Source: an uncultured Roseburia sp. (GTDB lineage Bacteria > Bacillota_A > Clostridia > Lachnospirales > Lachnospiraceae). From it: a stretch of DNA of 64,000 bases. Where the stretch lies: the NCBI GenBank assembly GCA_900753715.1, contig CAAEAE010000015.1, forward strand, positions 62,001 to 126,000, read 5' to 3'. Made by a program: the position numbers and the translations under genes. The notes beneath the pieces were generated by a model. The model had not been told where the DNA came from. It saw only the letters and a list, made by a program, of their open reading frames with translations, and did not search any database. Positions 34,350-44,415 of the stretch are shown piece by piece; position 1 is the first letter of the stretch; every line of letters starts with the position of its first letter.

Positions 34350-34904
34350 ATGGACGAGAGATTAGTTTCGTTTGAAGAGAAAATGCAGAAAACAATGAAT
34401 AACCTGTCGGAGGAGTTTGGAAGCATCCGTGCCGGACGCGCAAACCCGCATGTGCTTGACAAGTTAAGAGTTGATTATTATGGAACACCGACTGCAATCC
34501 AGCAGGTAGCAAATGTCAGCGTTCCGGAGCCGAGAATGATTCAGATTCAGCCATGGGAAGCATCCCTGGTAAAAGAGATTGAGAAGGCGATTCTGACCTC
34601 AGATCTCGGAATCAATCCGACAAACGACGGAAAAGTAGTCCGTCTGCTGTTCCCGGAACTCACCGAGGAAAGACGTAAGGATTTAGCAAAAGAAGTAAAG
34701 AAAAAGGGTGAGAATGCCAAAGTTGCAATCCGTAATATCCGCAGAGAGGCAAATGATTCTTTCAAGAAGCTTGCCAAATCCGCAGATGTGTCTGAGGATG
34801 AAATCAAGACATTAGAAGACCAGGCACAGAAGATGACAGACAAGTATATCGCAGAAGTAGATAAGGCTGTGGAAGTAAAGTCAAAAGAGATTCTTACCGT
34901 ATAA
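34350..34904 (+). CDS. frr: Ribosome recycling factor
   Basis: Releases ribosomes after termination together with EF-G. 184 residues, standard length. Conserved FGSIRAGRANPHVLDKL, VPEPRMIQIQPWE, LGINPTNDGKVVRLLFPELT and ERRKDLAKEVKKKGENAKV. A GGAAGGAAAAGG ribosome site precedes the ATG. A terminator-like hairpin follows, before uppS. Confidence 0.97.
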   Translation: MDERLVSFEEKMQKTMNNLSEEFGSIRAGRANPHVLDKLRVDYYGTPTAIQQVANVSVPEPRMIQIQPWEASLVKEIEKAILTSDLGINPTNDGKVVRLLFPELTEERRKDLAKEVKKKGENAKVAIRNIRREANDSFKKLAKSADVSEDEIKTLEDQAQKMTDKYIAEVDKAVEVKSKEILTV

Positions 34905-34928
34905 GAGATTCTGATAACAGAAGGAAAA

Positions 34929-34964
34929 TGTGGGGACATGACAGGTTGCGTGTCCTCATTTTTT
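34929..34964 (+). terminator. Terminator-like hairpin between frr and uppS
   Basis: TGTGGGGACA (34929-34938) pairs with TGTCCTCA (34951-34958) around a 12-nt loop, followed by six T (34959-34964). It would at least reduce read-through from frr into the isoprenoid genes. Confidence 0.7.
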
Positions 34965-35008
34965 CCATTTATAAGTGCGGCAGGAAAAAAGAAAGGCGGA
35001 GAAAAGTT

Positions 35009-35719
35009 ATGAACGTACCACAACATATTGCAATCATACTCGATGGAAACGGCCGCTGGGCAAAGAGCAAAGGTATGCCGAGAAATTATGGACATACGGT
35101 GGGTGCAAAGAATGTAGAAACAATTTGCAGAGCTGCCCACGACATGGGAATCCGTTATCTGACATTGTACGCATTTTCAACCGAGAACTGGAACCGTCCG
35201 CAAAAAGAAGTGGATGCGTTAATGAAACTGTTGGAGAGTTATCTGAAGAACTGTATCAAGACAGCCGAAAAAAATAATATGCGTGTGCGTGTAATTGGAG
35301 ACAGAAGCAGGCTCAGTGAACGCTTTCAGGAGCAGATCTCAGAGCTTGAGCGGGTATCGGCGCAGTACGACGGACTGAATCTTCAGATTGCAATTAATTA
35401 TGGAAGCAGGGACGAGATGGTTCGTGCGATGAAAAAAATGTGCCGGGATATCAGCGATGGCGTTCACGGGGTAGAGGAAGTGGATGAAACTTTATTCGCC
35501 TCCTATCTTGATACCGCCGGAATCCCGGACCCGGATCTCTTAATCCGCACCAGTGGGGAGCAGCGTCTGTCAAATTATCTGCTCTGGCAGTTAGCTTACA
35601 GTGAATTTTATTTTACAAGTGTTCCATGGCCGGATTTTGACCGGAAGGAATTAGAAAAAGCTGTGGAAGCGTATAATAGCAGAGACAGAAGATTCGGCAA
35701 AATAGCAGAGGAACAGTAG
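35009..35719 (+). CDS. uppS: Undecaprenyl diphosphate synthase (isoprenyl transferase)
   Basis: cis-prenyltransferase that makes the wall-lipid carrier. 236 residues. Catalytic and substrate-binding blocks: HIAIILDGNGRWAKSKG, TLYAFSTENWNRPQ, LQIAINYGSRDEMV, and the C-terminal DLLIRTSGEQRLSNYLLWQL plus WPDF. ATG 35009 begins the family N-terminus and follows GGCGGAG. The upstream in-frame ATG (34928) sits in the terminator hairpin and is rejected. Confidence 0.96.
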   Translation: MNVPQHIAIILDGNGRWAKSKGMPRNYGHTVGAKNVETICRAAHDMGIRYLTLYAFSTENWNRPQKEVDALMKLLESYLKNCIKTAEKNNMRVRVIGDRSRLSERFQEQISELERVSAQYDGLNLQIAINYGSRDEMVRAMKKMCRDISDGVHGVEEVDETLFASYLDTAGIPDPDLLIRTSGEQRLSNYLLWQLAYSEFYFTSVPWPDFDRKELEKAVEAYNSRDRRFGKIAEEQ

Positions 35720-35735
35720 ATGCGGAGGAAGAAAA

Positions 35736-36542
35736 ATGTTTAAGACAAGACTGCTTAGTGGAATTGTGTTAGTTGCACTGGCACTCATTTTGATTATTAC
35801 CGGAGGCAATGTGCTTCTTGTATCAACACTGGTAATATCATGGATTGGAATGTTTGAATTGTATCGTGTTTTTCATATGGAAAAATCCATCATTGCGATT
35901 GCAGGTTACGCGGCAGCAGCGGTATATTACGCGGATCTGAGATTTGCTTTTTTGCCGGATATGATGATGTTCGTACTGGGATTTTTGATTGTGCTGATGT
36001 TTCTTTATGTATTTTCTTATCCGAAATATCATGCCGAACAGATTTTAGCAGCATTTTTTGGTGTCTTTTACGTGGCAGTGATGCTGTCTTATGTATACCA
36101 GACGAGACAGATTACCGCCGGCGCCTATATTGTATGGCTCATTTTCCTGTGTTCCTGGGGCTGTGATACCTGTGCTTACTGCGTTGGCGTTTTATTTGGA
36201 AAACATAAGATGTCTCCGAAATTAAGCCCGAAGAAATCCGTTGAGGGAGCTGTGGGAGGTGTCGTTGGTGCGGCGCTTCTGACAGCACTTTACTGTTTTA
36301 TTTTCCGTGAGGCGATGGCAATTGACGCGACACAGATTTGGATACTTTCTGCAATCAGCGCTGTAGGAGCGTTGATTTCCATGGTAGGAGATTTGACAGC
36401 TTCTGCAATCAAGCGCAACTACGAGATTAAAGATTATGGAAAACTTATTCCGGGACATGGCGGAATCTTAGACCGTTTTGACAGTGTAATTGTGACCGCA
36501 CCGATTATCTATGCGTTAGCGTCAGGATTGATTCAGCTGTAA
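35736..36542 (+). CDS. cdsA: Phosphatidate cytidylyltransferase CdsA
   Basis: Integral membrane enzyme making CDP-diacylglycerol for phospholipids. 268 residues with about seven or eight helices. The CdsA signature is present near the C-terminus: SAIKRNYEIKDYGKLIPG followed by HGGILDRFDS. Also SWGCDTCAYCVGVLFGKHK at about residue 140, with the conserved Asp. GCGGAGGAAG ribosome site; 16 bp after uppS. Confidence 0.95.
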   Translation: MFKTRLLSGIVLVALALILIITGGNVLLVSTLVISWIGMFELYRVFHMEKSIIAIAGYAAAAVYYADLRFAFLPDMMMFVLGFLIVLMFLYVFSYPKYHAEQILAAFFGVFYVAVMLSYVYQTRQITAGAYIVWLIFLCSWGCDTCAYCVGVLFGKHKMSPKLSPKKSVEGAVGGVVGAALLTALYCFIFREAMAIDATQIWILSAISAVGALISMVGDLTASAIKRNYEIKDYGKLIPGHGGILDRFDSVIVTAPIIYALASGLIQL

Positions 36543-36569
36543 AAATCGTGGATGGAAATGGAGAGGCAT

Positions 36570-37718
36570 ATGAAAAAAATTGCTATTTTAGGATCTACCG
36601 GTTCCATCGGAACCCAGACCCTTGAAATTGTAAGAGAACAGAAAGATATCTGTGTGACAGCGCTCGCTGCCGGAAAAAATATCAGACTCTTAGAGGAACA
36701 GATTCGCGAATTTAGACCCTCGCTTGTCTGCGTGGGAGACGAGGAGAAGGCGGCAGAGTTAAAGCGGAATATCGCAGACCTTTCGGTGCGTGTGGTAACC
36801 GGGATGGAAGGTCTGGTTGAAGTTGCGGTGGAACCGGAGAGTGAAATACTTGTAACTGCGATTGTAGGAATGGTTGGAATCCGACCAACGATTGCTGCGA
36901 TTGAGGCAGGAAAGACCATTGCGCTTGCAAACAAGGAAACGCTTGTGACAGCAGGACATCTGATTATTCCGCTTGCGAAGAAACATAAGGTACAGATTCT
37001 TCCGGTAGACAGTGAACATTGCGCCATTTTCCAGTCCTTACAGGGGAATGAAGGAAACCGGATTCATAAGATATTACTGACTGCTTCCGGCGGACCATTC
37101 CGTGGCAGAACAAGAGAAGAGTTAGCGGACGTTACCTTGGAGGATGCCTTAAAGCATCCGAACTGGTCGATGGGAAGAAAGATTACGATTGATTCATCGA
37201 CACTTGTAAACAAAGGCTTGGAAGTCATGGAGGCAAAGTGGCTGTTTGGAGTAGAACTTGACCAGATACAGGTGGTCGTACATCCACAGAGCGTCATTCA
37301 TTCGGCGGTAGAATATGAGGACGGTGCAGTGATTGCACAGCTTGGAACGCCGGATATGCGTCTGCCGATTCAGTATGCACTTTATTATCCGAACAGACGC
37401 CCGCTTTCCGGAAAACGTCTGGATTTGTTTGAACTGGGAAGCCTTACCTTTGAAAAACCGGATGTATCTGCATTCCGAGGACTTTCGCTGGCATATGAAG
37501 CGATGAAAAAGGGCGGAAATGTTCCGACCATCTTTAATGCAGCAAATGAGCGTGCAGTGGCACTGTTTCTGGAGAGGAAAATTCCGTATCTGGAAATTCC
37601 GGAACTGATAGAGGCAAGTATGAATGAAATTGCTTATAGAGAGGCGCCGGACGTGGAAGAAATTCTTGCCACAGAGCAGGCAGTTTATGAGTATATCGAC
37701 AGTAGGAAAGGTTTTTAA
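36570..37718 (+). CDS. dxr: 1-deoxy-D-xylulose 5-phosphate reductoisomerase
   Basis: Second step of the non-mevalonate isoprenoid pathway (NADPH-dependent). 382 residues. NADPH motif IAILGSTGSIGTQTLEIV at the N-terminus, then LANKETLVTAGHLI, metal site LPVDSEHCAIFQSLQG, and TASGGPF. ATG 36570 is preferred over ATG 36552 since it begins the conserved KKIAILGSTG strand and has GGAG at six bases. Part of uppS-cdsA-dxr-rseP-ispG, joining lipid, isoprenoid and membrane proteolysis genes. Confidence 0.96.
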   Translation: MKKIAILGSTGSIGTQTLEIVREQKDICVTALAAGKNIRLLEEQIREFRPSLVCVGDEEKAAELKRNIADLSVRVVTGMEGLVEVAVEPESEILVTAIVGMVGIRPTIAAIEAGKTIALANKETLVTAGHLIIPLAKKHKVQILPVDSEHCAIFQSLQGNEGNRIHKILLTASGGPFRGRTREELADVTLEDALKHPNWSMGRKITIDSSTLVNKGLEVMEAKWLFGVELDQIQVVVHPQSVIHSAVEYEDGAVIAQLGTPDMRLPIQYALYYPNRRPLSGKRLDLFELGSLTFEKPDVSAFRGLSLAYEAMKKGGNVPTIFNAANERAVALFLERKIPYLEIPELIEASMNEIAYREAPDVEEILATEQAVYEYIDSRKGF

Positions 37719-37721
37719 TCA

Positions 37722-38762
37722 ATGAAAATTATTATAGCATTACTGATATTCAGCATCATTATCCTGTTCCATGAGCTGGGACATTTTTTGCTGGCAAAGG
37801 CAAATGGAATCCGGGTCAATGAATTCTGTCTTGGACTGGGACCGACATTATTCGGCGTGACAGTGGGGGAGACAAAGTATTCCCTGAAGCTGCTTCCATT
37901 TGGCGGAGCGTGCATGATGGAAGGGGAAGATACCGAGAGCAAGGACAGCCGGGCATTTAACAATAAGTCTGTCGGTGCGCGGATGAGCGTTGTGGCAGCG
38001 GGCCCCATCTTTAATTTCATCATGGCGTTTCTGTTTGCCTTAATCGTTACCTGCAACGTGGGATATGACCTTCCGGTGCTGACGGATGTCAGTGAAGGAT
38101 ATGCGGCAGAGCAGGCGGGAATGAAAGAAGGGGATGTGATTGTAAAAATGAATCACACCCGCATTCATTTCTACCGGGAGGTAAGCTCGTACTCGGTCTT
38201 TCATCCGGGAGAGGAAGTAGAAATTACCTATGAAAGAGACGGGGAACGCTACACAACGACATTAGTTCCAACTTATGACGAGACAACCGGACGATATCTT
38301 TACGGCTTTATCGGCAGTTTACAGGGCACGAAGGGAAACTTTTTCTCAAGCTTAAAATACAGTGTATATGAGGTGAAATACTGGATTTCCACCACCTTGT
38401 CAAGTCTTCGGATGCTTGTGACAGGCGGATATTCGGTGAAGGATTTAAGCGGTCCGGTGGGAATTATTGATGTTATCGGTGACAGCTACGAGCAGAGTGT
38501 TTCCTATGGTTATTTCCAGGCATTTTTACAGATGCTTTATATCGGTGTAATGCTTTCGGCAAACCTTGGAGTTATGAACCTTCTGCCGCTTCCGGCGCTT
38601 GACGGCGGACGGCTGGTATTCTTAATTATCGAGGCAATCCGGAAGAAACCGGTCGACCCGGATAAAGAGGGAATGGTTCACTTCATTGGTTTTGCACTGC
38701 TTATGGCGCTGATGGTTGTAGTAATGTTTAATGATATCAAAAATGTATTTTTTGGAGGCTGA
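37722..38762 (+). CDS. rseP: Site-2 intramembrane metalloprotease RseP
   Basis: Membrane zinc protease cleaving anti-sigma factors or signal peptides within the bilayer. 346 residues. HELGH zinc motif in helix 1 (about residues 14-18), FGGACMMEGE near the start, one PDZ domain (about 115-200), and the second metal motif NLLPLPALDGGRLVF at about residue 285. Starts three bases after dxr. E. coli RseP has two PDZ domains; one is usual in Firmicutes. Confidence 0.95.
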   Translation: MKIIIALLIFSIIILFHELGHFLLAKANGIRVNEFCLGLGPTLFGVTVGETKYSLKLLPFGGACMMEGEDTESKDSRAFNNKSVGARMSVVAAGPIFNFIMAFLFALIVTCNVGYDLPVLTDVSEGYAAEQAGMKEGDVIVKMNHTRIHFYREVSSYSVFHPGEEVEITYERDGERYTTTLVPTYDETTGRYLYGFIGSLQGTKGNFFSSLKYSVYEVKYWISTTLSSLRMLVTGGYSVKDLSGPVGIIDVIGDSYEQSVSYGYFQAFLQMLYIGVMLSANLGVMNLLPLPALDGGRLVFLIIEAIRKKPVDPDKEGMVHFIGFALLMALMVVVMFNDIKNVFFGG

Positions 38763-38763
38763 C

Positions 38764-39807
38764 ATGACAAAAACAGTGACAATCGGAAACAGGGTCATCG
38801 GTGGGGGAAATCCCATTCTGATTCAGTCCATGACAAATACGAAAACGGAGGATGTTACGGCTACCGTAGCACAGATTCAGGCGCTTACGGCAGCCGGATG
38901 CGATATTATCCGCTGTGCGGTTCCGACAATGGAAGCGGCAGAGGCTTTGACGGAAATCAAAAAACAGATTTCCATTCCGCTTGTGGCAGATATTCATTTT
39001 GATTATCGGCTTGCGCTTGCGGCAATCGAACACGGGGCAGATAAGATTCGGATTAACCCGGGAAATATCGGCGCAAAAGAGCGTGTGCAGGCGGTTGTGG
39101 AAGCAGCAAAGGAGCGGAATATTCCAATCCGTGTAGGGGTCAACAGCGGCTCTCTTGAAAAGGAACTGGTAGAGAAATATCACGGTGTTACCGCAGAGGG
39201 AATTGTGGAGAGCGCACTCGATAAGGTACATCTGATTGAGAATATGGGGTATGACAATCTGGTTATCAGTATCAAGTCGTCGGATGTATTAATGTGTGTG
39301 AAAGCGCATGAGCTGATTGCAGAAAAAACGGACCATCCGCTTCATGTGGGAATCACAGAGGCGGGCACGCTATTAAGCGGAAATATCAAATCGGCAATCG
39401 GACTTGGACTGATTTTACATCAGGGAATCGGAGATACCATCCGCGTTTCTCTGACCGGGGACCCGTTAGAGGAAATCAAATCCGCCAAACTGATTTTGCG
39501 TACCTTAGGACTCAGAAAAGGCGGCATTGAGGTGGTTTCCTGCCCGACCTGCGGAAGAACCAAAATTAATCTGATTGAACTTGCAAATCAGGTAGAGACG
39601 ATGGTAGCGGATATTCCGCTTGATATTAAGGTAGCGGTTATGGGCTGCGTGGTAAACGGACCGGGAGAGGCAAAAGAGGCAGATATCGGAATCGCAGGGG
39701 GCTGCGGAGAAGGACTGATTATCAAACACGGGGAAGTTTTCAAGAAAGTACCGGAGGACGAACTGTTAGAAGCGCTTCGCTATGAACTGCTGCACTGGAA
39801 TGAATAA
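38764..39807 (+). CDS. ispG: 4-hydroxy-3-methylbut-2-enyl diphosphate synthase (flavodoxin/ferredoxin type)
   Basis: Iron-sulfur enzyme of the non-mevalonate pathway. 347 residues. N-terminal TIM-barrel part with IGGGNPILIQSMTNT and LVADIHFDYRLALAA; the [4Fe-4S] cysteines are in SCPTCGRT and GCVVNGPGEA. ATG 38764 immediately follows the rseP stop (GGAGG at 38754); longer in-frame starts lie inside rseP. It stands where Bacillus has proS in the same gene string. Confidence 0.96.
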   Translation: MTKTVTIGNRVIGGGNPILIQSMTNTKTEDVTATVAQIQALTAAGCDIIRCAVPTMEAAEALTEIKKQISIPLVADIHFDYRLALAAIEHGADKIRINPGNIGAKERVQAVVEAAKERNIPIRVGVNSGSLEKELVEKYHGVTAEGIVESALDKVHLIENMGYDNLVISIKSSDVLMCVKAHELIAEKTDHPLHVGITEAGTLLSGNIKSAIGLGLILHQGIGDTIRVSLTGDPLEEIKSAKLILRTLGLRKGGIEVVSCPTCGRTKINLIELANQVETMVADIPLDIKVAVMGCVVNGPGEAKEADIGIAGGCGEGLIIKHGEVFKKVPEDELLEALRYELLHWNE

Positions 39808-39821
39808 GGATGTGAACGAGA

Positions 39822-42800
39822 ATGAACAAACTGTTTTTTGATGTTTTCCCGACGATTCAGGTAGAAGGGGATATGAAAAAGCTGTTGTCAGAGACTGAAG
39901 TGACCAGAGTGAGCATGAATCACGAAAAGGATCATATCCGCATCTATTTAAGCGGTACGCGTCTCATACATAAAAATAATATTTACCAGCTTGAGAAGGC
40001 AATCAGGGAGCAGATTTTCCGCGGCAGGAATATGGATGTGAAGGTCATTGAAAAATACCGCCTGTCGGAGCAGTACACGCCGGAAAAACTCTTAGAGCTC
40101 TATAAGGACAGTATGTTAGAAGAACTGAAAAATTACAGTCTGATGGAGTATAATCTGCTTCGGTCCTCTAAGATGGAATTCTCAGATGAAAAGCACATGG
40201 TACTCACCCTGGAAAATACCATTATTGCCCAGACAAGGTCACATGAAATTGTGGAATTTCTTGAAAAAGTTGTCTGTGAGCGCTGTGGACTTGACCTTGC
40301 GGTGGAGCTTGCCTACGAGGAGCCAAAGGAGAGCCGGCACAAGAAAAACAGCGACTTGCAGATTCAGTTTGAAATCCATAATATCATGCAGAAGGTGAAT
40401 CTTCATCATGAGGATGGGGAGAGTCCGGCGGCAGAAGAAAAACAGGCTCCGGCAGAGAAAGCAGGCAGCGAGCCGACACAAAAATCGACGGCTTCTCCGA
40501 TAAATGCAAAAAAAGATGCAAAACCTTCAAACGATGCAGGAAAAAATGCGGGATTTGGGGGAGAAAAGAAAGAATTCCGTCGTAAATATGAAGGCGGCAG
40601 TTACAAAAAATCGGATAACCCGGATGTCATTTACGGAAGAGATTTTGATGATGAACCGATTGCAATCGAAAAGATTGTCGGCGAGATGGGGGAAGTTACC
40701 ATCCGCTGTCAGGTTATGAGCGTGGAGACAAGAGAAATCCGAAACGAAAAGACGATTGTGATTGTATCGGTCACGGATTTTACGGACTCTATCGTGCTTA
40801 AAATCTTTTCCAAAAACGAAAACCTGCCGGAATTGATGGAAGGTTTAAAAAAAGGCGCCTTTTTAAAGATTAAGGGTGTGACAACCATTGATAAGTTCGA
40901 CAGCGAGCTGACCATCGGATCGATTGTGGGAATCAAAAAGACAGCAGATTTTACGACAACAAGAATGGACACAAGCCCGGAAAAGCGTGTGGAGCTTCAC
41001 TGCCATACCAAGATGAGTGATATGGATGGTGTTTCGGATGTCAAAGATATTGTCAAGCGAGCCATGAAATGGGGACATAAGGCGATTGCCATCACAGACC
41101 ACGGAGATGTGCAGGCGTTTCCGGACGCAAATCATGCGCTTTCCCCGGACGATGATTTTAAGGTGATTTATGGCGTGGAGGCATATCTTGTCGATGACCT
41201 GAAAGATATTATCCGCCATTCAGATGGACAGGCGTTAGATGCGACCTACGTGGTTTTTGACTTAGAGACAACCGGATTTTCGCCGGATAAGAACCGGATT
41301 ATCGAGATTGGTGCGGTAAAAGTAGAACAGGGCGTGATTACGGATAAATTTTCAACTTTTGTCAACCCGGAAGAACCGATTCCGTTCCGCATTGAGGAGC
41401 TGACCTCAATTAAGGACGAGATGGTAATTGATGCGCCGAAGATTGAGGAAATTCTGCCGGAATTTATGAAATTCTGTGAAGGTGCTGTCATGGTGGCGCA
41501 CAACGCAGAATTTGATATGAGCTTTATCAAAAAGAATTGTGAGAGACAGGGATTGCTGTGTGATTTTACAGTTGTAGATACCGTGGCACTCGCACGCGTA
41601 CTGTTGCCGAATCTGAACCGTTTTAAGTTAGATACCGTGGCAAAGGCACTTGGCGTTTCATTGGACAATCATCACCGTGCGGTGGACGATGCTGGCTGTA
41701 CGGCGGAGATTTTTGTGAAATTCATCCAGATGCTCAAGGAACGTGGAATGGAGAATCTTGATGATGTCAATAAGATGAATGCAACCTCGCCGGAAACTGT
41801 GATGAAACTTCCGACATATCATGCCATCATCCTTGCAACGAACGATATCGGACGAATCAATCTCTACCGACTGGTTTCCATGTCGCATCTGACGTATTAC
41901 AACAAAAGACCGCGTATTCCAAAGAGTGAGCTGGTAAAATACAGGGAAGGACTGTTACTGGGCTCTGCCTGCGAGGCGGGAGAGTTGTACCGTGCACTGG
42001 TAAACGGCAGACCGGAAGAAGAAATCGCGCGTCTGGTCAAGTTTTATGATTATCTGGAGATTCAGCCGCTTGGAAATAACGAATTCATGCTGCGAAGTGA
42101 CAAGGAGCCGGTAAATTCCAGAGAAGAGCTGATGGACTTAAACCGCCGGATTGTGCAGCTTGGTGAGACGTTCCACAAGTTAGTGGTCGCTACCTGTGAT
42201 GTGCATTTTTTGGACCCGGAGGATGAAGTGTACCGCCGGATTATCATGGCAGGAAAGGGCTTCAAGGATGCAGACGAGCAGGCACCGTTATTTTTGCGCA
42301 CGACAGAAGAGATGTTAAAGGAATTTGAGTATCTCGGAAGCAGCAAGGCGGAGGAGGTTGTCATCACGAATCCGAACAAAATTGCGGATATGTGTGAGAA
42401 AATCTCACCTGTCCGCCCGGATAAGTGTCCGCCGGTCATTGAAAATTCCGACCAGATGCTGCGTGATATCTGTTATACGAAAGCCCACAGTATGTATGGG
42501 GAAGAACTGCCCTCAATTGTAAAAGAGCGGCTTGACAGGGAGTTAAATTCCATTATTTCCAATGGATATGCCGTAATGTATATTATCGCCCAGAAGCTGG
42601 TGTGGAAGTCCAATGAGGACGGATACCTGGTAGGTTCCCGTGGTTCAGTAGGTTCTTCCTTTGCGGCAACCATGTCTGGTATCACGGAGGTAAATCCATT
42701 GCAGGCGCATTACCGTTGCGAATACTGCAAGTACAGCGATTTTGATTCGCCGGAGGTAAAGGCATTTTCCGGACGAAGTGGCTGTGATATGCCGGATAAA

Positions 42801-44321
42801 ATCTGTCCGGTGTGCGGCAAAAAGCTGACAAAGGACGGATTTGACATTCCGTTTGAAACCTTCCTTGGATTTAAGGGAAACAAAGAGCCGGATATCGACT
42901 TAAACTTTTCGGGAGAATATCAGAGTAAGGCGCACGCCTACTGTGAGGTTATTTTCGGATATGGACAGACCTTCCGGGCTGGAACTATCGGTACGCTTGC
43001 GGATAAGACGGCATTCGGTTATATCAAAAATTATTATGAAGAGCGTGGAATCAGAAAGCGTAACTGTGAGATAGACCGGATTGTGCAGGGATGTGTCGGG
43101 GTACGGCGTACGACCGGACAGCATCCGGGAGGTATTGTCGTGCTTCCGGTGGGAGAGGAAATCAATACCTTTACCCCGGTGCAGCATCCGGCAAATGATA
43201 TGACGACCGCAACCGTCACCACACATTTTGATTACCACTCGATTGACCACAACCTGTTAAAACTTGATATTCTTGGACACGATGATCCAACCATGATTCG
43301 TATGCTTCAGGATTTGACCGGAATTGACCCGGTAACGATACCGCTCGACGATGAATCGGTCATGTCATTGTTTAAAAATACGAGTGCGCTTGGAGTGGAA
43401 CCGGAGGATATCGATGGCTGCCCGCTCGGATGTCTGGGAATCCCGGAGTTTGGAACGGATTTCGCAATGCAGATGGTTATTGATGCCAAACCGCAGGAAT
43501 TTTCCGATTTGATTCGTATATCCGGTCTGTCCCACGGAACCGACGTGTGGCTTGGAAATGCGCAGACCTTGATTGAACAGGGGTTGGCAACGATTTCAAC
43601 TGCAATCTGTACGCGTGATGATATCATGATTTACCTGATTCAGATGGGACTAGAGAGTGAGCTTTCCTTTACGATTATGGAGTCCGTGCGAAAAGGAAAG
43701 GGGCTGAAAGAGGAATGGAAAACAGAGATGCGGGCACACGGCGTGCCGGAATGGTATATTGATTCCTGCTTGAAGATTAAGTATATGTTCCCGAAGGCGC
43801 ATGCAGCGGCGTACGTTATGATGGCATGGAGAATTGCCTACTGTAAGGTATTTTACCCGCTTGCTTACTATGCAGCCTATTTTTCCATCCGTGCAACCGG
43901 ATTTAACTATGAGATTATGTGTCAGGGAAGAGAACGGTTAGAGTACTTTAAAAAGGACTACGAGAGACGGAAAGATTCTCTTTCCAAGAAGGAACAGGAT
44001 GTATACCGCGATATGAAAATCGTACAGGAAATGTACGCAAGAGGCTATGAATTTATGCCGATTGATGTCTATCGCGCAAAACCGGACCGTTTCCAGATTT
44101 TTGACGGAAAACTGATGCCGGCGTTAAATACGATTGACGGAATGGGAGACAACGCAGCCATTGCGGTAGCAGAGGCGGCAAAGGACGGAAAATTCCTCTC
44201 CAAAGACGATTTCCGCCAGCGGACAAAGGCGACAAAGACGGTTATCGATTTGATGGCAGACCTTGGAATCTTAGAGGATATGCCGGAGTCCAACCAGTTG
44301 TCTCTGTTTGATTTTGGTTAA
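39822..44321 (+). CDS. polC: DNA polymerase III alpha subunit, PolC type
   Basis: Gram-positive replicative polymerase with built-in proofreading. 1499 residues. An N-terminal region (about 1-230) with a Lys/Ala-rich linker precedes the OB domain (about 285-385), the PHP domain (HCHTKMSDMDGV) and an inserted DEDDh 3'-5' exonuclease (YVVFDLETTGFSPDKNRIIE, with HNAEFDMSFI and HHRAVDDAG). The PHP domain is completed after the insertion. The zinc knuckle is CEYC/CPVC at about residue 970. The palm has GSRGSVGSSFAATMSG and PDIDLNFSGEYQ; QHPGGIVV and KAHAAAYVMMAW follow. A strong bidirectional terminator ends the transcript. Confidence 0.97.
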   Translation: MNKLFFDVFPTIQVEGDMKKLLSETEVTRVSMNHEKDHIRIYLSGTRLIHKNNIYQLEKAIREQIFRGRNMDVKVIEKYRLSEQYTPEKLLELYKDSMLEELKNYSLMEYNLLRSSKMEFSDEKHMVLTLENTIIAQTRSHEIVEFLEKVVCERCGLDLAVELAYEEPKESRHKKNSDLQIQFEIHNIMQKVNLHHEDGESPAAEEKQAPAEKAGSEPTQKSTASPINAKKDAKPSNDAGKNAGFGGEKKEFRRKYEGGSYKKSDNPDVIYGRDFDDEPIAIEKIVGEMGEVTIRCQVMSVETREIRNEKTIVIVSVTDFTDSIVLKIFSKNENLPELMEGLKKGAFLKIKGVTTIDKFDSELTIGSIVGIKKTADFTTTRMDTSPEKRVELHCHTKMSDMDGVSDVKDIVKRAMKWGHKAIAITDHGDVQAFPDANHALSPDDDFKVIYGVEAYLVDDLKDIIRHSDGQALDATYVVFDLETTGFSPDKNRIIEIGAVKVEQGVITDKFSTFVNPEEPIPFRIEELTSIKDEMVIDAPKIEEILPEFMKFCEGAVMVAHNAEFDMSFIKKNCERQGLLCDFTVVDTVALARVLLPNLNRFKLDTVAKALGVSLDNHHRAVDDAGCTAEIFVKFIQMLKERGMENLDDVNKMNATSPETVMKLPTYHAIILATNDIGRINLYRLVSMSHLTYYNKRPRIPKSELVKYREGLLLGSACEAGELYRALVNGRPEEEIARLVKFYDYLEIQPLGNNEFMLRSDKEPVNSREELMDLNRRIVQLGETFHKLVVATCDVHFLDPEDEVYRRIIMAGKGFKDADEQAPLFLRTTEEMLKEFEYLGSSKAEEVVITNPNKIADMCEKISPVRPDKCPPVIENSDQMLRDICYTKAHSMYGEELPSIVKERLDRELNSIISNGYAVMYIIAQKLVWKSNEDGYLVGSRGSVGSSFAATMSGITEVNPLQAHYRCEYCKYSDFDSPEVKAFSGRSGCDMPDKICPVCGKKLTKDGFDIPFETFLGFKGNKEPDIDLNFSGEYQSKAHAYCEVIFGYGQTFRAGTIGTLADKTAFGYIKNYYEERGIRKRNCEIDRIVQGCVGVRRTTGQHPGGIVVLPVGEEINTFTPVQHPANDMTTATVTTHFDYHSIDHNLLKLDILGHDDPTMIRMLQDLTGIDPVTIPLDDESVMSLFKNTSALGVEPEDIDGCPLGCLGIPEFGTDFAMQMVIDAKPQEFSDLIRISGLSHGTDVWLGNAQTLIEQGLATISTAICTRDDIMIYLIQMGLESELSFTIMESVRKGKGLKEEWKTEMRAHGVPEWYIDSCLKIKYMFPKAHAAAYVMMAWRIAYCKVFYPLAYYAAYFSIRATGFNYEIMCQGRERLEYFKKDYERRKDSLSKKEQDVYRDMKIVQEMYARGYEFMPIDVYRAKPDRFQIFDGKLMPALNTIDGMGDNAAIAVAEAAKDGKFLSKDDFRQRTKATKTVIDLMADLGILEDMPESNQLSLFDFG

Positions 44322-44334
44322 AAGATAAAAATAA

Positions 44335-44387
44335 GGGGAGCATCACAGATAAACCAGTTTCAGGTTGTCTGTGATGCTCCCCCTTTT
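44335..44387. terminator. Bidirectional terminator between polC and the DUF5050-like gene
   Basis: Perfect 15-bp stem: GGGGAGCATCACAGA (44335-44349) with TCTGTGATGCTCCCC (44368-44382), loop 18 nt, T-run on the + side; the minus side has a TTTTATC stretch. It serves the convergent polC and - strand genes. Confidence 0.92.
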
Positions 44388-44415
44388 TACGCAGGCAGCG
44401 AGGAAAAAACAATTT